From the NCBI GenBank assembly GCA_903858015.1, contig CAIOGZ010000063.1, positions 1 to 64,000 of the forward strand: DNA of 64,000 nt, written 5' to 3'. Under the pieces are notes generated by a model. That model was not told the origin of the DNA, made no database searches, and saw only the letters and a program-made list of their open reading frames with translations. Shown here in pieces: positions 8,335 through 17,513 of this stretch; positions within the stretch are counted from its first letter, which is position 1; each line of letters opens with the position of its first letter. The position numbers and the translations under genes were made by a program. This stretch comes from an uncultured cyanobacterium (GTDB lineage Bacteria > Cyanobacteriota > Cyanobacteriia > PCC-6307 > Cyanobiaceae).

Positions 8335-8922
8335 ATGAACCAACCGATCCTGGCAGCGCTCCTCGCCGGCGGAACCCTGCTGGCGGCCCTGGCCAGCGCC
8401 AGCCCTGCCGGGGCTGGGCCCGTGGTCTGCAGCACGAGCATCGAAGCGCCGCTGGCCAGCGGTGCGCCGGTGGAGATCACCCGTTGCGGAGCCGCCCAAA
8501 CGATTCCCGAACTGATCAGCCGGCGGTTTTATAGCTACACGGCCCCCTTCGAGCGCGGTGTCGATCTCACCCACCAGGTCACCGAGCTGCTCGGCATCGC
8601 CATGGGCGGCGGCGACGGCAGCCGCATGGTGGGATTCGGCTTCCCGGATCAAACGATTGTCTTTGATGGGATGGCGGTGCAGAACACCACGGCGGCCCTG
8701 CTGGAAGCCCAGAACACTCCCATGCCCCTGCGCACCGCCGACCTCCACCCCTGCCTCAACTCCAGCCTGGCTGCTACCCATTGCGACGGCAACCGCCTAG
8801 CGACCAAGCCCAACGTCTACGGATCCTCGAATGGCTATGGCGACAGCGCCAATGGCTACCTGCGCAGCGCCAATCGAGCTGGCTTTCCCAGCGAAGCTGA
8901 GCAGGTGCGGGGCCTCTGGTGA
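8335..8922 (+). CDS. Exported protein of unknown function
   Basis: A 195-residue protein with a signal peptide (about residues 1-27, 'LLAALASASPAGAGP') and four Cys residues in the mature part ('VVCSTS', 'TRCGAAQ', 'HPCLNSS', 'THCDGN') that could form disulfides in the periplasm. The middle contains 'LLGIAMGGGDGSRMVGFGFP'; the end is rich in Asn, Ser and Gly with 'YGSSNGYGDSANGY'. I do not recognise a named domain, though proteins of this look are shared among Synechococcus and Cyanobium. It stands alone, divergent from pyrE with a 207-bp gap. Confidence 0.75.
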   Translation: MNQPILAALLAGGTLLAALASASPAGAGPVVCSTSIEAPLASGAPVEITRCGAAQTIPELISRRFYSYTAPFERGVDLTHQVTELLGIAMGGGDGSRMVGFGFPDQTIVFDGMAVQNTTAALLEAQNTPMPLRTADLHPCLNSSLAATHCDGNRLATKPNVYGSSNGYGDSANGYLRSANRAGFPSEAEQVRGLW

Positions 8923-9001
8923 GCAGCCAAGCAGCCCCCTACCGCCGCCGGCCCTGGCCGGCCTGGGGACCGTAATGTGGGCGGGGCTGCGGAGCCCGGT
9001 G

Positions 9002-9074
9002 GGGGGTCTAGCAATCTGGTGAATGCAGCGGACTCATAATCCGCCTTAGGCGAGTTCGATCCTCGCGACCCCCA
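9002..9074 (+). tRNA. tRNA-Met (CAU), no encoded CCA
   Basis: Folded by eye: acceptor 5' GGGGGTC (9002-9008) pairs with GACCCCC (9067-9073); D-arm 9011-9026; anticodon stem GCGGA/TCCGC (9028-9032 / 9040-9044) with loop CTCATAA, anticodon CAT at 9035-9037; T-arm GCGAG-TTCGATC-CTCGC (9050-9066); discriminator A at 9074. CCA is not encoded. The G1-C72 pair argues against initiator tRNA. Elongator tRNA-Met is most likely, but a lysidine-modified tRNA-Ile(CAU) cannot be excluded. Confidence 0.9.
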
Positions 9075-9128
9075 TGGCAAGCCTGGCGTCGAGCTCCATC
9101 GCGGTGATGGGGCTCGAACAGCACCAGC

Positions 9129-9500
9129 TCATTCCTCTTCGTCGCTGGCTCCGGCCGGCACAAGCCTGATTTGCTTGCGACCGAGCTTGATCTCAAACTC
9201 ATCGCCGGGACTTAAGTCCAACATCGCCGTGTAAGCCTTTCCTACAAGCAGGTTGCCGTTACCTTGAACGGTGGCCACGTAGCTGAGCCGGCGTCCGCCC
9301 TTACCAACGCCCCCCTTACCGCTCACTTCACCAAGGCTCACCCCCTTGGCTTCCAGCAAGGCCTCGTAGAAGGCGGTGAAATTCAGTCGTTCGGAGCCAT
9401 CCTTCTTGGTGCTTAGGTAACCGCAGGCGCGCACCAGATCGCTCTTGCTGGCCTCGCCCATCTCCTTGACCTTGGCGAGCAGTTCGGAACCGGTCAGCAT
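9129..9500 (-). CDS. AbrB-family transcriptional regulator (cyAbrB)
   Basis: A 123-residue DNA-binding protein of the cyanobacterial AbrB group. The N-terminal half, 'LTGSELLAKVKEMGEASKSD' and 'RACGYLS', is the conserved cyAbrB helical part; the C-terminal half, 'ATVQGNGNLLVGKAY' to 'LGRKQIRLVP', is the swapped-hairpin AbrB/SpoVT-like DNA-binding domain. cyAbrB proteins control carbon/nitrogen balance genes and can act as nucleoid-associated proteins. Start ATG at 9498-9500; the longer frame upstream is not family-like. The gene faces a tRNA and ends 55 nt from it. Confidence 0.88.
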   Translation of the reverse strand: MLTGSELLAKVKEMGEASKSDLVRACGYLSTKKDGSERLNFTAFYEALLEAKGVSLGEVSGKGGVGKGGRRLSYVATVQGNGNLLVGKAYTAMLDLSPGDEFEIKLGRKQIRLVPAGASDEEE

Positions 9501-9794
9501 GATTGAAATAAAGTCGACCTCAGAAAGATAATGGATCAACCGCGTCAATGGGGCCCTAGTCATCGGTAGAAGAAATGTTGCATCCCCAGGCTTGGGCCCA
9601 TGGGTTTGTTCGGCCCACCCCGAGCCTCTTGCAGCCGTTAAGCCATCGCAGTCGCCCTGTTGTCTGCCCCTGGGTTGTGTGGTCTCCGCAATCGGGCCTG
9701 CGTTGGGCCACCCCTAGGGGCAGCCGATGCCACCAGCCTGAACGTTGCAAGGCCGCCATACTGCCCAGCAGTATTCCCGTCGTTTCCTTCCCCC

Positions 9795-11081
9795 ATGCGC
9801 TACCTGGCGCTGGCGACCCTGCTGGCCCTGATGGCCTTCTTCGCCGCCGCTGAATTCGCCGTGATCCGGCTACGGCCGAGTCGGGTGCAGCAGCTTCAAG
9901 ACGACGAGCTGCCGGGGGCCCGCTCCGTAGCTCGCCTGCAGCAACGGCTGCGCGTGGTGCTGGTGGCCACCCAGCTCGGGGCGGTGCTGGCCCTGCTGGC
10001 GGTGGGCTGGACCGGCCGCGGCCTGGCGGGCCAGCTGGCGATGGCCCTGGGCTATCGCCTCAGCCCGATCTGGCTCGATGGACTGGTGTTTCTGCTGCTG
10101 GTGCTGCTGGCCACCGTGATCGGCGGCCTGCTGCCCAAGGCCTGGGTGCTGCACCGGCCCGAGGCCTCCGCCCTGCAGCTGGCGCCGTTACTGGAATCCC
10201 TCACCCGCAGCCTCAGCCCGCTACTGCTGCTGATCGAGCGGATCACGGCGCTGCTACTGGGCCTGCTGGGCCTTCCCCGCAACTGGGATGAGCTGGTGCC
10301 CGTGCTGTCGGCGGGCGAACTGGAAACGCTGATCGAAACCGGCGGGGTCACCGGCCTGATGCCCGATGAGCGCAGCATCCTCGAAGGCGTCTTCTCGCTG
10401 CGGGACACCCTGGTGCGAGAGGTGATGGTGCCCCGCTCCGGCATGGTCACCCTCGATCTCGATGTGAGCTTCGCCGAAATGATGCAGGCCGTGCATGCCA
10501 GCCAGCACGCCCGCTTCCCGGTGATCGGCAGCTCCCTTGATGATGTGCGCGGCATGCTCGACCTGCGCCGCCTGGCCGAACCGATCGCCCGCGGCCAGCT
10601 GCGGCCCGACACCCCCCTGGCCCCGTTCATGGTGCCGGTGGCCGAAGTTCAAGAGAGCACCCCCCTGGCCGACCTGCTCCCCTTGATCCGCAGCGGCCAG
10701 CCCCTGCTGGTGGTGGTCGATGAACACGGCGGCACCGAAGGGCTGGTCACGGTGGCCGACCTGACCAGCGAGATCGTCGGCAACGACGAAGACCCGCTCG
10801 AGGCCGCCCAGGATCTGCAGCCCCTGGTGGAGGGCGGCTGGTCGGCGGCGGGGGACCTGGAAATCTTCGAACTCAACCGCCAATTGCTGCTGCAGCTGCC
10901 GGAGGCCGAAGGACACCACACCCTGGCGGGCTTTCTGCTGGAGCGCTTCCAGCACATCCCCACACCCGGTGAAACCCTGCGCTGGAAAGGGAGTCGCTAC
11001 ACCGTGCTGAGCATGGATGGTCCCCGGATCGAACGGGTCAAGATCCTCACCGCCAACGGGGAGGGGGCTGATCATCGATAA
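9795..11081 (+). CDS. CNNM/HlyC-CorC family transporter (DUF21-CBS)
   Basis: About 428 residues. N-terminal DUF21 membrane domain with hydrophobic segments at about 1-22, 53-72, 85-120 and 135-160 ('AAAEFAVIRLRPSR' after the first); a CBS pair at about 210-335 ('REVMVPRSGMVTLD', 'VVDEHGGTEGLVTVAD'); C-terminal CorC_HlyC domain ('DLEIFELNRQ', 'HTLAGFLLERF'). The family is linked to magnesium or cobalt export/homeostasis, and older names include hemolysin-like TlyC. ATG at 9795 follows a weak upstream region; a longer frame lacks a membrane-compatible start. The next gene starts 25 nt downstream, so they may form an operon. Confidence 0.88.
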   Translation: MRYLALATLLALMAFFAAAEFAVIRLRPSRVQQLQDDELPGARSVARLQQRLRVVLVATQLGAVLALLAVGWTGRGLAGQLAMALGYRLSPIWLDGLVFLLLVLLATVIGGLLPKAWVLHRPEASALQLAPLLESLTRSLSPLLLLIERITALLLGLLGLPRNWDELVPVLSAGELETLIETGGVTGLMPDERSILEGVFSLRDTLVREVMVPRSGMVTLDLDVSFAEMMQAVHASQHARFPVIGSSLDDVRGMLDLRRLAEPIARGQLRPDTPLAPFMVPVAEVQESTPLADLLPLIRSGQPLLVVVDEHGGTEGLVTVADLTSEIVGNDEDPLEAAQDLQPLVEGGWSAAGDLEIFELNRQLLLQLPEAEGHHTLAGFLLERFQHIPTPGETLRWKGSRYTVLSMDGPRIERVKILTANGEGADHR

Positions 11082-11106
11082 TTGCAGCATCCGCGATGCC
11101 CTTGCC

Positions 11107-12099
11107 ATGAACCCTGTGCGTGTCGGGGTTATCGGCATCGGCAATATGGGTTGGCACCATGCCAGGGTGCTGAGCCTGCTGCGGGATGCGGAGCTGGTGG
11201 GGGTGGCCGACCCCGATGCCAGCCGCGGTGGCTTGGCGGTGGAGCAATTCGGTTGCCGCTGGTTCGCCGACTACCAAGCCCTGCTGGGCGAGGTGGAGGC
11301 GGTCTGCATCGCCGTGCCCACCCTGCTGCACCACCGCGTTGGCATGGAAGCGCTGCAGGCTGGCGTGCACGTGCTGATCGAAAAGCCGATCGCCGCCACC
11401 CAGGAGGAAGCCACCGCCTTGATCCACGCCGCCGAAGCGGCGGGACGGCTGTTGCAGGTGGGCCATATCGAGCGCTTCAACCCCGCCTTCCGCGAACTGC
11501 TCAAGGTGGTGGCCGGCGAGGAGATCGTGGTCTTGGAGGCCCGCCGCCACAGCCCCAACCCCGACCGCGCCAACGATGTCTCGGTGGTGCTCGACCTGAT
11601 GATCCACGACATCGACCTGGTGCTGGAGCTGGCCGGTTCGCCGGTGGTGCGCCTGGCCGCCGCCGGTGGCCGCAGCGGCGAAGGCCCGATCGACTACGTC
11701 AATGCCACCCTGGCCTTTGCCAATGGCGTGGTGGCCAGTCTGACGGCCAGCAAGATGGCCCACCGCAAGGTACGGCGGCTCTATACCCATTGCCGCAACA
11801 GCCTGATGGAAACCGATTTCCTCAAGCACAACCTGCGCATCCACCGCCGCTCCACCGGCTCGGTGAGCGCCGCCCACGGTGAACTGGTGTATCGCAACGA
11901 CGGCTTCATCGAAGAGGTGAGCACCACCTCGATCGAACCGCTCTACGCCGAACTGGAGCACTTCCTCCAGTGCGTGCGCGGCGAGGAGACGCCGGCGGTG
12001 GATGGGCTGCAGGCCTCCCGGGCCCTGCTGCTCGCCGACCTGATCGAGCAGTGCGTGGAGCAGCCCAACCTCTGCATGACCCTCAGCGAACCGATCTGA
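11107..12099 (+). CDS. Gfo/Idh/MocA-family oxidoreductase
   Basis: A 330-residue NAD(P)-dependent oxidoreductase. Rossmann motif 'VGVIGIGNMGWHHAR' at residues 5-19, then 'VCIAVPTLLHH' and the family signature 'VLIEKPIA' at about 95 with the conserved Lys. 'VVLDLMIHDIDL' (about 165-176) carries the conserved HD pair near the active site. The substrate, often a sugar nucleotide or inositol, cannot be read from sequence. 25 nt downstream of the CNNM gene on the same strand. Confidence 0.9.
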   Translation: MNPVRVGVIGIGNMGWHHARVLSLLRDAELVGVADPDASRGGLAVEQFGCRWFADYQALLGEVEAVCIAVPTLLHHRVGMEALQAGVHVLIEKPIAATQEEATALIHAAEAAGRLLQVGHIERFNPAFRELLKVVAGEEIVVLEARRHSPNPDRANDVSVVLDLMIHDIDLVLELAGSPVVRLAAAGGRSGEGPIDYVNATLAFANGVVASLTASKMAHRKVRRLYTHCRNSLMETDFLKHNLRIHRRSTGSVSAAHGELVYRNDGFIEEVSTTSIEPLYAELEHFLQCVRGEETPAVDGLQASRALLLADLIEQCVEQPNLCMTLSEPI

Positions 12100-12129
12100 G
12101 CGGGGGCCTCGGCTGCCGGCCTGGTCGGC

Positions 12130-12684
12130 CTAGCTCCGATCGGGCCCAGGCGGGCCAGGCGCTGCAGCCTGCTGGGGGGCAGCACGGCGGGAGTCGGGCT
12201 TGTCGTTCGCCTGCTGCGACCAGTTGGCCCGCTCCACGGCCATGATGTCCTCCGCCGTGCGCACAAATTGCTGGAAGCCGTCCGGGCCGCTATAGACCTG
12301 GCTGCTGCCGGTCAGGTAGAGCATCTTCTCGCGCAGCAGAGCTTCCTTGAGGGTGCGATAGCGCACCCAGTTTTCCTGATATTGGTAGAGGGCCAACAGC
12401 GAGCCGGCGATCGCGACGCCGGCGCCTGAAATCTGGAGCAGGGGCGGAATCCAGGTTTTCCACGCTCCAGGCTGGCCGGCATAGGGCGAGAGGATCGTGA
12501 TCAGGGCGCCGAGGCCGATGCCGACCACCCGATGGAACAGGAAGGCTGACTTATTGCGCTGGCTCTTCTTGCCTAGCCAGGCGAGTTGATCATCAACGCG
12601 CTGGACCATGTAGTCGTCAGGAGCCATGCTGCTGGAGCTGATCGGCTGAGCGAGGCGTCCGGAGCGGCGGCTGTCGCTATCCAT
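12130..12684 (-). CDS. DUF4231 membrane protein
   Basis: A 184-residue protein. A hydrophilic N-terminus with 'VQRVDDQLAWLGKKSQRNK' precedes two hydrophobic segments at about 50-66 ('VVGIGLGALITILSP') and 78-100 ('LLQISGAGVAIAGSLLALY'), then 'QENWVRYRTLKEALLREKM' and an ExxxE-type helix. This matches DUF4231 (SLATT-like), small two-helix membrane proteins of unknown function; some SLATT members are predicted effectors in conflict systems. No partner nuclease or nucleotide-signalling enzyme is adjacent. Converges with the oxidoreductase gene, 30 nt apart. Confidence 0.75.
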   Translation of the reverse strand: MDSDSRRSGRLAQPISSSSMAPDDYMVQRVDDQLAWLGKKSQRNKSAFLFHRVVGIGLGALITILSPYAGQPGAWKTWIPPLLQISGAGVAIAGSLLALYQYQENWVRYRTLKEALLREKMLYLTGSSQVYSGPDGFQQFVRTAEDIMAVERANWSQQANDKPDSRRAAPQQAAAPGPPGPDRS

Positions 12685-12940
12685 GCGGAACCGGAGAGAG
12701 GTTGGCCGTACAGTAATTCGCTAACGAGTTGAAAACCGCTGTTGGGAAATCAACCCTGCTGCCATGATTTTCAGCTGATCAGCGCAGATTTTTTGGCCCC
12801 AGAGTAGCGCTACTCCATGCAGTTCAAGCAGGCGATCGAGCGCCACGGGCGGGGCCTTCAACATCGGCCGGCAGCTGGTGTTGGCCTGCAGGACCTCGAT
12901 GGCGCCAGGCGGGCTGAGCTTGCGGCCTGCCGCTGGCCCC

Positions 12941-15900
12941 CTACACCTGCAGCGGCTCGCTGAGCTGCTGAACCGGCCCGGTGAGCTGCTGCAGCGCCCG
13001 CAGCTGCCAGCGCCGACAGGCCGCCGGTGAGGAACGATAAAACTGATCCCAGGCCTCGGCCTTGTGGAGGGCATAGGCCGTGATCGCGGTGGCCGGATGG
13101 CGTTCCTGCCAGCCCACCCGCACGGCGTGGCCGATCACCACATCGAGGGCCAGGTCGTCGTCGAACTGCACCTGGGGGTTGGCCGCCACAAAGGCCATCA
13201 AGGTGAGCAGCGCCTCGGTGCAGAGCTGCCGGTATTCGGGCGCCTCGATCTTGCCGAGCAACTGCTCCACCAGGGAGGCGAAGTTACGCTCGCCCGGCGT
13301 CTTCTCGCTCAGCAATGGGGCGCTCTCCAGGCGGTTGCGGCGTTCGAGCTTGTCGCCGATCACCACACCGTGGCAATGGTGGAGGAGATCCCAAATGCCG
13401 GGGTAGAAATCGCGGGGCACCCTGCCCAGGGCCCCGAGTCGCATCCGGTGCTGCAGCCAGTCTTCGCCCTTGGGCAGCTCCTCCAGCGGATCGGGCACCT
13501 CCCAGCGCACCCGGCCGCGCAGGTGCAACTGCTCCTTGCGCTGCAGCGCGGCGCGGGCGTGGTCGACGTCGGCGAGCACGGCGCGCAGCCGGCGGCGAAT
13601 CGCATGGGGCGGCTGGCTGCAGAGGGCCTCAAACGCCTCGCTGGGGCTGAGGTTTTCCGCCGCCGCCAGCTCGCCGGTGAGCAGCAGCAGCAATTGGCCG
13701 AGCTGGAGGGTGAGGCTGCCACTGAGCAGATCCGGCTCCAGCCGGGCCAGGCCATCCACCGCCAGCAGCAGCTCCTGCTGCAGCATCCACTCGCGGCCAT
13801 CCTCGCCACTGAAGCGCCGGATCATGGCGGCGATCGTCTTGCTGCCCTTGGGCTGGCTGATCAGGGAGTCGCTGGTGTAGTTGCGGCCCACCACCACCTG
13901 CTTCTGGCGCACCAGCAGGTCGGTGAGGGCGTCCTCCAACTGGGGGTGGACCAGGCCCATCGCCCCGGCGGCCCGCCGCACCACGTTCCAATCGGCCTGC
14001 TCCAGGGCGCGCTGGTACACCTCCTCCAGCAGCGCCATCACCACCACCGGCTCCGCGCCCCTGACACCCTGCAGCAGGGCCCGGGGGCCAAGCCGGCGGG
14101 CCAGCAGCTCCAGCAGCTCGGCCTGCTCCGGCAGGGAGGTGCTGGACCACAACCGCTGCCGCAGGTCCGCCACGGAGATGTCGTCGAGTTCCTGTTCCTG
14201 GCGGGCGGTGAGCGGCGCCCGGCTGGTGCTGGGCGGTAGCAGGGTCTGGGAGCGGGGCCAGAGGTCGGCGGCGGCCACGGCCCCGGGCGGCAGCTCCACC
14301 CAACTGGCCTGCAGCACCAGATCCTCGGGCGACGCCAGCTGCACCGGCACCTCCTCGAGGCTGCCGCTGGCCAAGAGGCGGCCGAGGGCCAAGAAGGCCT
14401 CCGGATCGCGCCGGAAGGGGCCGGCCGGCACCGGGATCAGCAACACCGGCGAGCCGGCACCGCGCCAGTGGCGTTGCAGCAGCCGCAGTTCGCTGGCCAC
14501 CGCATCGACCAGCTGCTGCGGATCGTCGGCCAGATAAAAGGTGTTGTCTTCCAGCACGGCCGGCAGGAAGGCGATCGGCTCGCCGGCGCAGCGATACAAC
14601 CGGGCCGTGGCCATCGTTTCCATCCGCACCGGCGGGTGGCCGGAGAGGCCCAGCCGCCGGTTGGCCCCCAGCGTGGCCATCCGCTGGCCGAGCTCCCGGG
14701 AGCTGGCCAGCCGCAGCGGCGGGTCGTCGTTGGGCAGGGAAGCAAGGGAGGCCAGGGGCACGCCGGCTTCAGGGCGGCAGCCTGGGGCCAGGGCCAGGGC
14801 CGGGTCCTGCACCGGCAGGCCCGCCGCCCGCAGCGCCGCCGCCACCGCCGAATCGGCCGCCGCCAGGGCCACGAGCACCTCGGAGGCGCCGAGCGGCAGG
14901 CCCAGCCGGCGGCCGCTGGGATCGAGGTCCTCGGGTTGGATCAAACCCTCCAGCAGCAGATCCCCCAGCCAGGTGAGGCTTTGGGTCCAGAGCAGCGGTA
15001 CGTTCTCGTTGGCGATGCGGGCCTGGCTGCCGGGGTTGCGGCGTTCGGCGGCCAGGGCCGGCTCGGGCACCAGGTAGAGCTCCGGCAGCAGGGCCACCCC
15101 ATCCACGTTGAGGCTGAGCTCCGCCAGCCGTTGCCGCCACTGGCGCGCCTCGCCCCAGCGCTGCTCGCAGCAGGCGGTAACCAGCTCAAAGGCCAAAAAC
15201 AGCGGCCACTCGCATTCGATCTGCTCGAACTGGGCGAGCTCCTCGCGCTCGTAGTGCAGCCGGCTCACGTCTTCGTTGACGCACTGGTGGCCATCGCGGC
15301 GGAAGCGCTTGTAGCCGTAGCGGCCCCCGAGCTCGCGGCGGATTTTGGTGCGGGTGCGCTCCACCAGCTGGGGATCCTCCACCGCCCAGGCGGGGTAGCC
15401 GATCACCGCCAAACAGGCGCTATCCACCTCCTTGCTGGCCGATTCCCGCGGCAGCAGGCTGGCCAGGGCCCGCCGCAGCCGCACGATCGCATCGTGGGGG
15501 ATGGTGAGGCAGCAGTTGCCGTCGCCGTGGGGGCCATACAGATCGAGGCCTTCGAGGGCCTCCAGGGCCGCCTTGACCAGGCCGATCGAACTGGCATTGC
15601 GCTCCGGCAGGCCGTGGTTGCCCTTATCGCCCCGCTCCCAGATGCCGTAATCGGCCACCCGGTAGGCCCGGGCCACGTAATACACCAGGTTCTGGATGAA
15701 ATCCCGTTCATGGCTGCTCCGCACCACCACCAGGCCGCCGCGGGTGAGCTGGGCGAGCTGCAGCAGGAACAGGGCGGTGGCATCGAGCTGCAGGTGGCCC
15801 CAGCCGTCGTCGGGCACCACCGGATCGCCCGTGGCGGTATCAAATTTGGCGTGGATGGCGTCGAGCCGGTTGAGGCTGGTTTTGAAGCGCTCCACCTTGG

Positions 15901-16330
15901 CCGCCTGGCGCAGCATGGCGGTGAGCAGGCCCCGCATCAACAGCAGCACCCGCTGCTCGAGCTCGTAGGCGCGGCGGCAGGGGCCCCGCAGGCGGCGGTA
16001 GGCCAGGGCCAGCCCCCAGACGCACTGCACCGAATAGACGCAATCGCGCACCCAGGCATCGCCGTAGTTGCCATGCACCGTGTTGGCCGTACTGGCCGGC
16101 AATAAGCCCGTGATCGGGTGCTGCCGCACCAGCAGCACCGCATCGATCTGGCGGTCGAGCTCCTGCAGACGGCGCCAGGCGACGCTGGCGCTGGGCGACA
16201 GCGGTGGGGAATCGGGGGGCAGTTCGGGGGGCTCCCCATGCGGCGGCGCCGCCGCAGGCGCTGGGTTGGATCCCGCAACGGGGGAGGGCAGGGCGGAACC
16301 GGGGCTGTTGGTGGCGGGGTTGCGGACCAT
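12941..16330 (-). CDS. Large GH15 / phosphorylase-kinase-alpha-like protein
   Basis: About 1129 residues, by far the largest protein here with the SNF2 helicase. After a Pro/Ala/Ser-rich N-terminus (about 1-55) it has a glucoamylase-like (alpha/alpha)6 domain: 'NTVHGNYGDAWVRDCVYSVQ' at about 80-100, 'GWGHLQLDATALFLLQL', 'KGNHGLPERNASSIG', and 'DGHQCVNEDVSRLHYE'. The C-terminal half resembles the phosphorylase kinase alpha/beta C-terminal region. Cyanobacterial homologues are annotated GH15; the substrate is unproven. Two starts are possible: ATG at 16328-16330 with AGGA a few bases upstream (used here) or ATG at 16352-16354. Transcribed away from the WecG/TagA gene. Confidence 0.85.
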   Translation of the reverse strand: MVRNPATNSPGSALPSPVAGSNPAPAAAPPHGEPPELPPDSPPLSPSASVAWRRLQELDRQIDAVLLVRQHPITGLLPASTANTVHGNYGDAWVRDCVYSVQCVWGLALAYRRLRGPCRRAYELEQRVLLLMRGLLTAMLRQAAKVERFKTSLNRLDAIHAKFDTATGDPVVPDDGWGHLQLDATALFLLQLAQLTRGGLVVVRSSHERDFIQNLVYYVARAYRVADYGIWERGDKGNHGLPERNASSIGLVKAALEALEGLDLYGPHGDGNCCLTIPHDAIVRLRRALASLLPRESASKEVDSACLAVIGYPAWAVEDPQLVERTRTKIRRELGGRYGYKRFRRDGHQCVNEDVSRLHYEREELAQFEQIECEWPLFLAFELVTACCEQRWGEARQWRQRLAELSLNVDGVALLPELYLVPEPALAAERRNPGSQARIANENVPLLWTQSLTWLGDLLLEGLIQPEDLDPSGRRLGLPLGASEVLVALAAADSAVAAALRAAGLPVQDPALALAPGCRPEAGVPLASLASLPNDDPPLRLASSRELGQRMATLGANRRLGLSGHPPVRMETMATARLYRCAGEPIAFLPAVLEDNTFYLADDPQQLVDAVASELRLLQRHWRGAGSPVLLIPVPAGPFRRDPEAFLALGRLLASGSLEEVPVQLASPEDLVLQASWVELPPGAVAAADLWPRSQTLLPPSTSRAPLTARQEQELDDISVADLRQRLWSSTSLPEQAELLELLARRLGPRALLQGVRGAEPVVVMALLEEVYQRALEQADWNVVRRAAGAMGLVHPQLEDALTDLLVRQKQVVVGRNYTSDSLISQPKGSKTIAAMIRRFSGEDGREWMLQQELLLAVDGLARLEPDLLSGSLTLQLGQLLLLLTGELAAAENLSPSEAFEALCSQPPHAIRRRLRAVLADVDHARAALQRKEQLHLRGRVRWEVPDPLEELPKGEDWLQHRMRLGALGRVPRDFYPGIWDLLHHCHGVVIGDKLERRNRLESAPLLSEKTPGERNFASLVEQLLGKIEAPEYRQLCTEALLTLMAFVAANPQVQFDDDLALDVVIGHAVRVGWQERHPATAITAYALHKAEAWDQFYRSSPAACRRWQLRALQQLTGPVQQLSEPLQV

Positions 16331-16382
16331 CAATCCTGGGCGATTCCTAGCCATAGATTCTGTTCCGCCGCCGCGCCCCTCC

Positions 16383-17111
16383 ATGGCAGCAACGATCACC
16401 ACCCCGCTCCGCGCCCGCGTGTTGGGGGTGCCGGTGCATGTATGCGGCGATGTTGTCGCCGCCGCCCTGGCCCTGCACGCCAAGGGCGGCGGCCAGATCG
16501 TGACCCTCAACGCCGAGATGACGATGGCGGCAAGGGCCGATCCGGAGCTGGGCGCCGTGATCGAGGCGGCCGAGCTGGTGATCCCCGATGGGGCCGGCGT
16601 GGTCTGGGCGCTGGGGCGCCAGGGCCGGCGGGTGCGCCGCGCGCCGGGCATCGAGCTGGCCCGCCGGCTGCTGGAGCACGCCGCCAGCCACGGCTGGCGG
16701 GTGGCCCTGGTGGGCGGCAGCCCGGCGGTGATGGCCAGCCTGCAACGCCGCCTGGCCGCCGAACTGCCCGGCCTCGATTTAGTGGTGGCCAGCCACGGCT
16801 ACCTGGGCCCGGCCGAATGGCCGCCGCTGCAGCGCCAGCTGCTGGCGGCCCCGCCCGACCTGGTGCTGGTGGCCCTGGGGGTGCCCCGCCAGGAAACCTG
16901 GATCCGCGGCCTACCCGGCCGCCGCAGCGGCCTTTGGATGGGCGTCGGCGGCAGCTTCGATGTGTGGGCCGGCAGCAAAAAGCGCGCCCCCGCCTGGATG
17001 GGCGCCCTGCAGATCGAATGGCTGTATCGCCTCGTACAGGAACCCAGCCGCTGGCGGCGGATGCTGGCCCTGCCGGAGTTTGCGGCGGCGGTGTTGCGGC
17101 AACGGGGCTGA
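16383..17111 (+). CDS. WecG/TagA/CpsF-family glycosyltransferase
   Basis: A 242-residue GT26 enzyme that moves a sugar (ManNAc type in known members) onto a lipid-linked intermediate in cell-surface polysaccharide synthesis. Seen: 'RVLGVPVHVC', 'IVTLNAEMTMAARADPEL' (family: T.N...........), 'IPDGAGVVWALG', 'VALVGGSP', 'LVLVALGVPRQETWI', and the C-terminal 'GVGGSFDVWAGSKKRAP' and 'IEWLYRLVQEPSRWRRM'. All conserved blocks are intact. A decayed copy of its 3' third lies at 18671-18804, beyond the toxin-antitoxin cluster that starts right after this gene. Confidence 0.92.
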   Translation: MAATITTPLRARVLGVPVHVCGDVVAAALALHAKGGGQIVTLNAEMTMAARADPELGAVIEAAELVIPDGAGVVWALGRQGRRVRRAPGIELARRLLEHAASHGWRVALVGGSPAVMASLQRRLAAELPGLDLVVASHGYLGPAEWPPLQRQLLAAPPDLVLVALGVPRQETWIRGLPGRRSGLWMGVGGSFDVWAGSKKRAPAWMGALQIEWLYRLVQEPSRWRRMLALPEFAAAVLRQRG

Positions 17112-17124
17112 GGAGCCGGGATCA

Positions 17125-17453
17125 TCAGGAGCCCGTGAGCCGCTGATCCAGCCGAAAGGGAACCTGATCGAGCAACACCACGGTGGTGATGGTGGGATGG
17201 AGGGGGTTGAGCATCAGGTTGCGGGCCTGAGGCACCACCACCGAGGGCAGCACCAGAGCCAACTGACCGGCTTCGCGGAGCCAGGGGCCACCGAAGGCTG
17301 CGCTGGAGCGGCTGTGGGGAATGGCATCCCAGCCCGGCGGGAGATCGCTGGGATCGGGCCGGGCGGATTCCAACGCTGCCCATCGCGGGAGGCGCCAAGA
17401 CCGGAGAGATCGGCGGCATAGCGCGCCTTGCTCAGCCGCCATGCCTTGATCAC
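17125..17453 (-). pseudogene. RES-domain toxin remnant with internal deletion
   Basis: Two pieces in different frames. N-terminal piece: GTG at 17451-17453, 'IKAWRLSKARYAADLSGLGA' to 'GQRWN' (about 29 residues, to near 17367), the classic RES start (.W.R...RYA....G.GA...GGRWN). C-terminal piece from about 17355: 'DLPPGWDAIPHSRSS', 'VVVPQARNLMLNPLHP' and 'PFRLDQRLTGS'. About 50 codons of the middle are missing and the frame is shifted. RES toxins deplete NAD+. Just upstream, a frame ending 'RRLLQAMEQGAPV' stops at 17450-17452, overlapping the GTG (GTGA); this is probably the tail of the matching Xre/DUF2384 antitoxin, cut off by yoeB. Confidence 0.75.
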
Positions 17454-17513
17454 ACCGGAGCACCCTGCTCCATCGCCTGCAGGAGCCGCCGCACCTGGGC
17501 GGCCCGCGTTGAA

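Noticed and set aside
12721-12900. Minus-strand frame with 'LLELHGVALLWGQKICADQL' between DUF4231 and the GH15-like gene
   Set aside because: Some protein-like character but no start or family; too short to call even as a pseudogene.
14468-16105. A 545-codon frame on the plus strand opposite the GH15-like gene
   Set aside because: Antisense shadow created by G/C third positions; no recognisable protein features.
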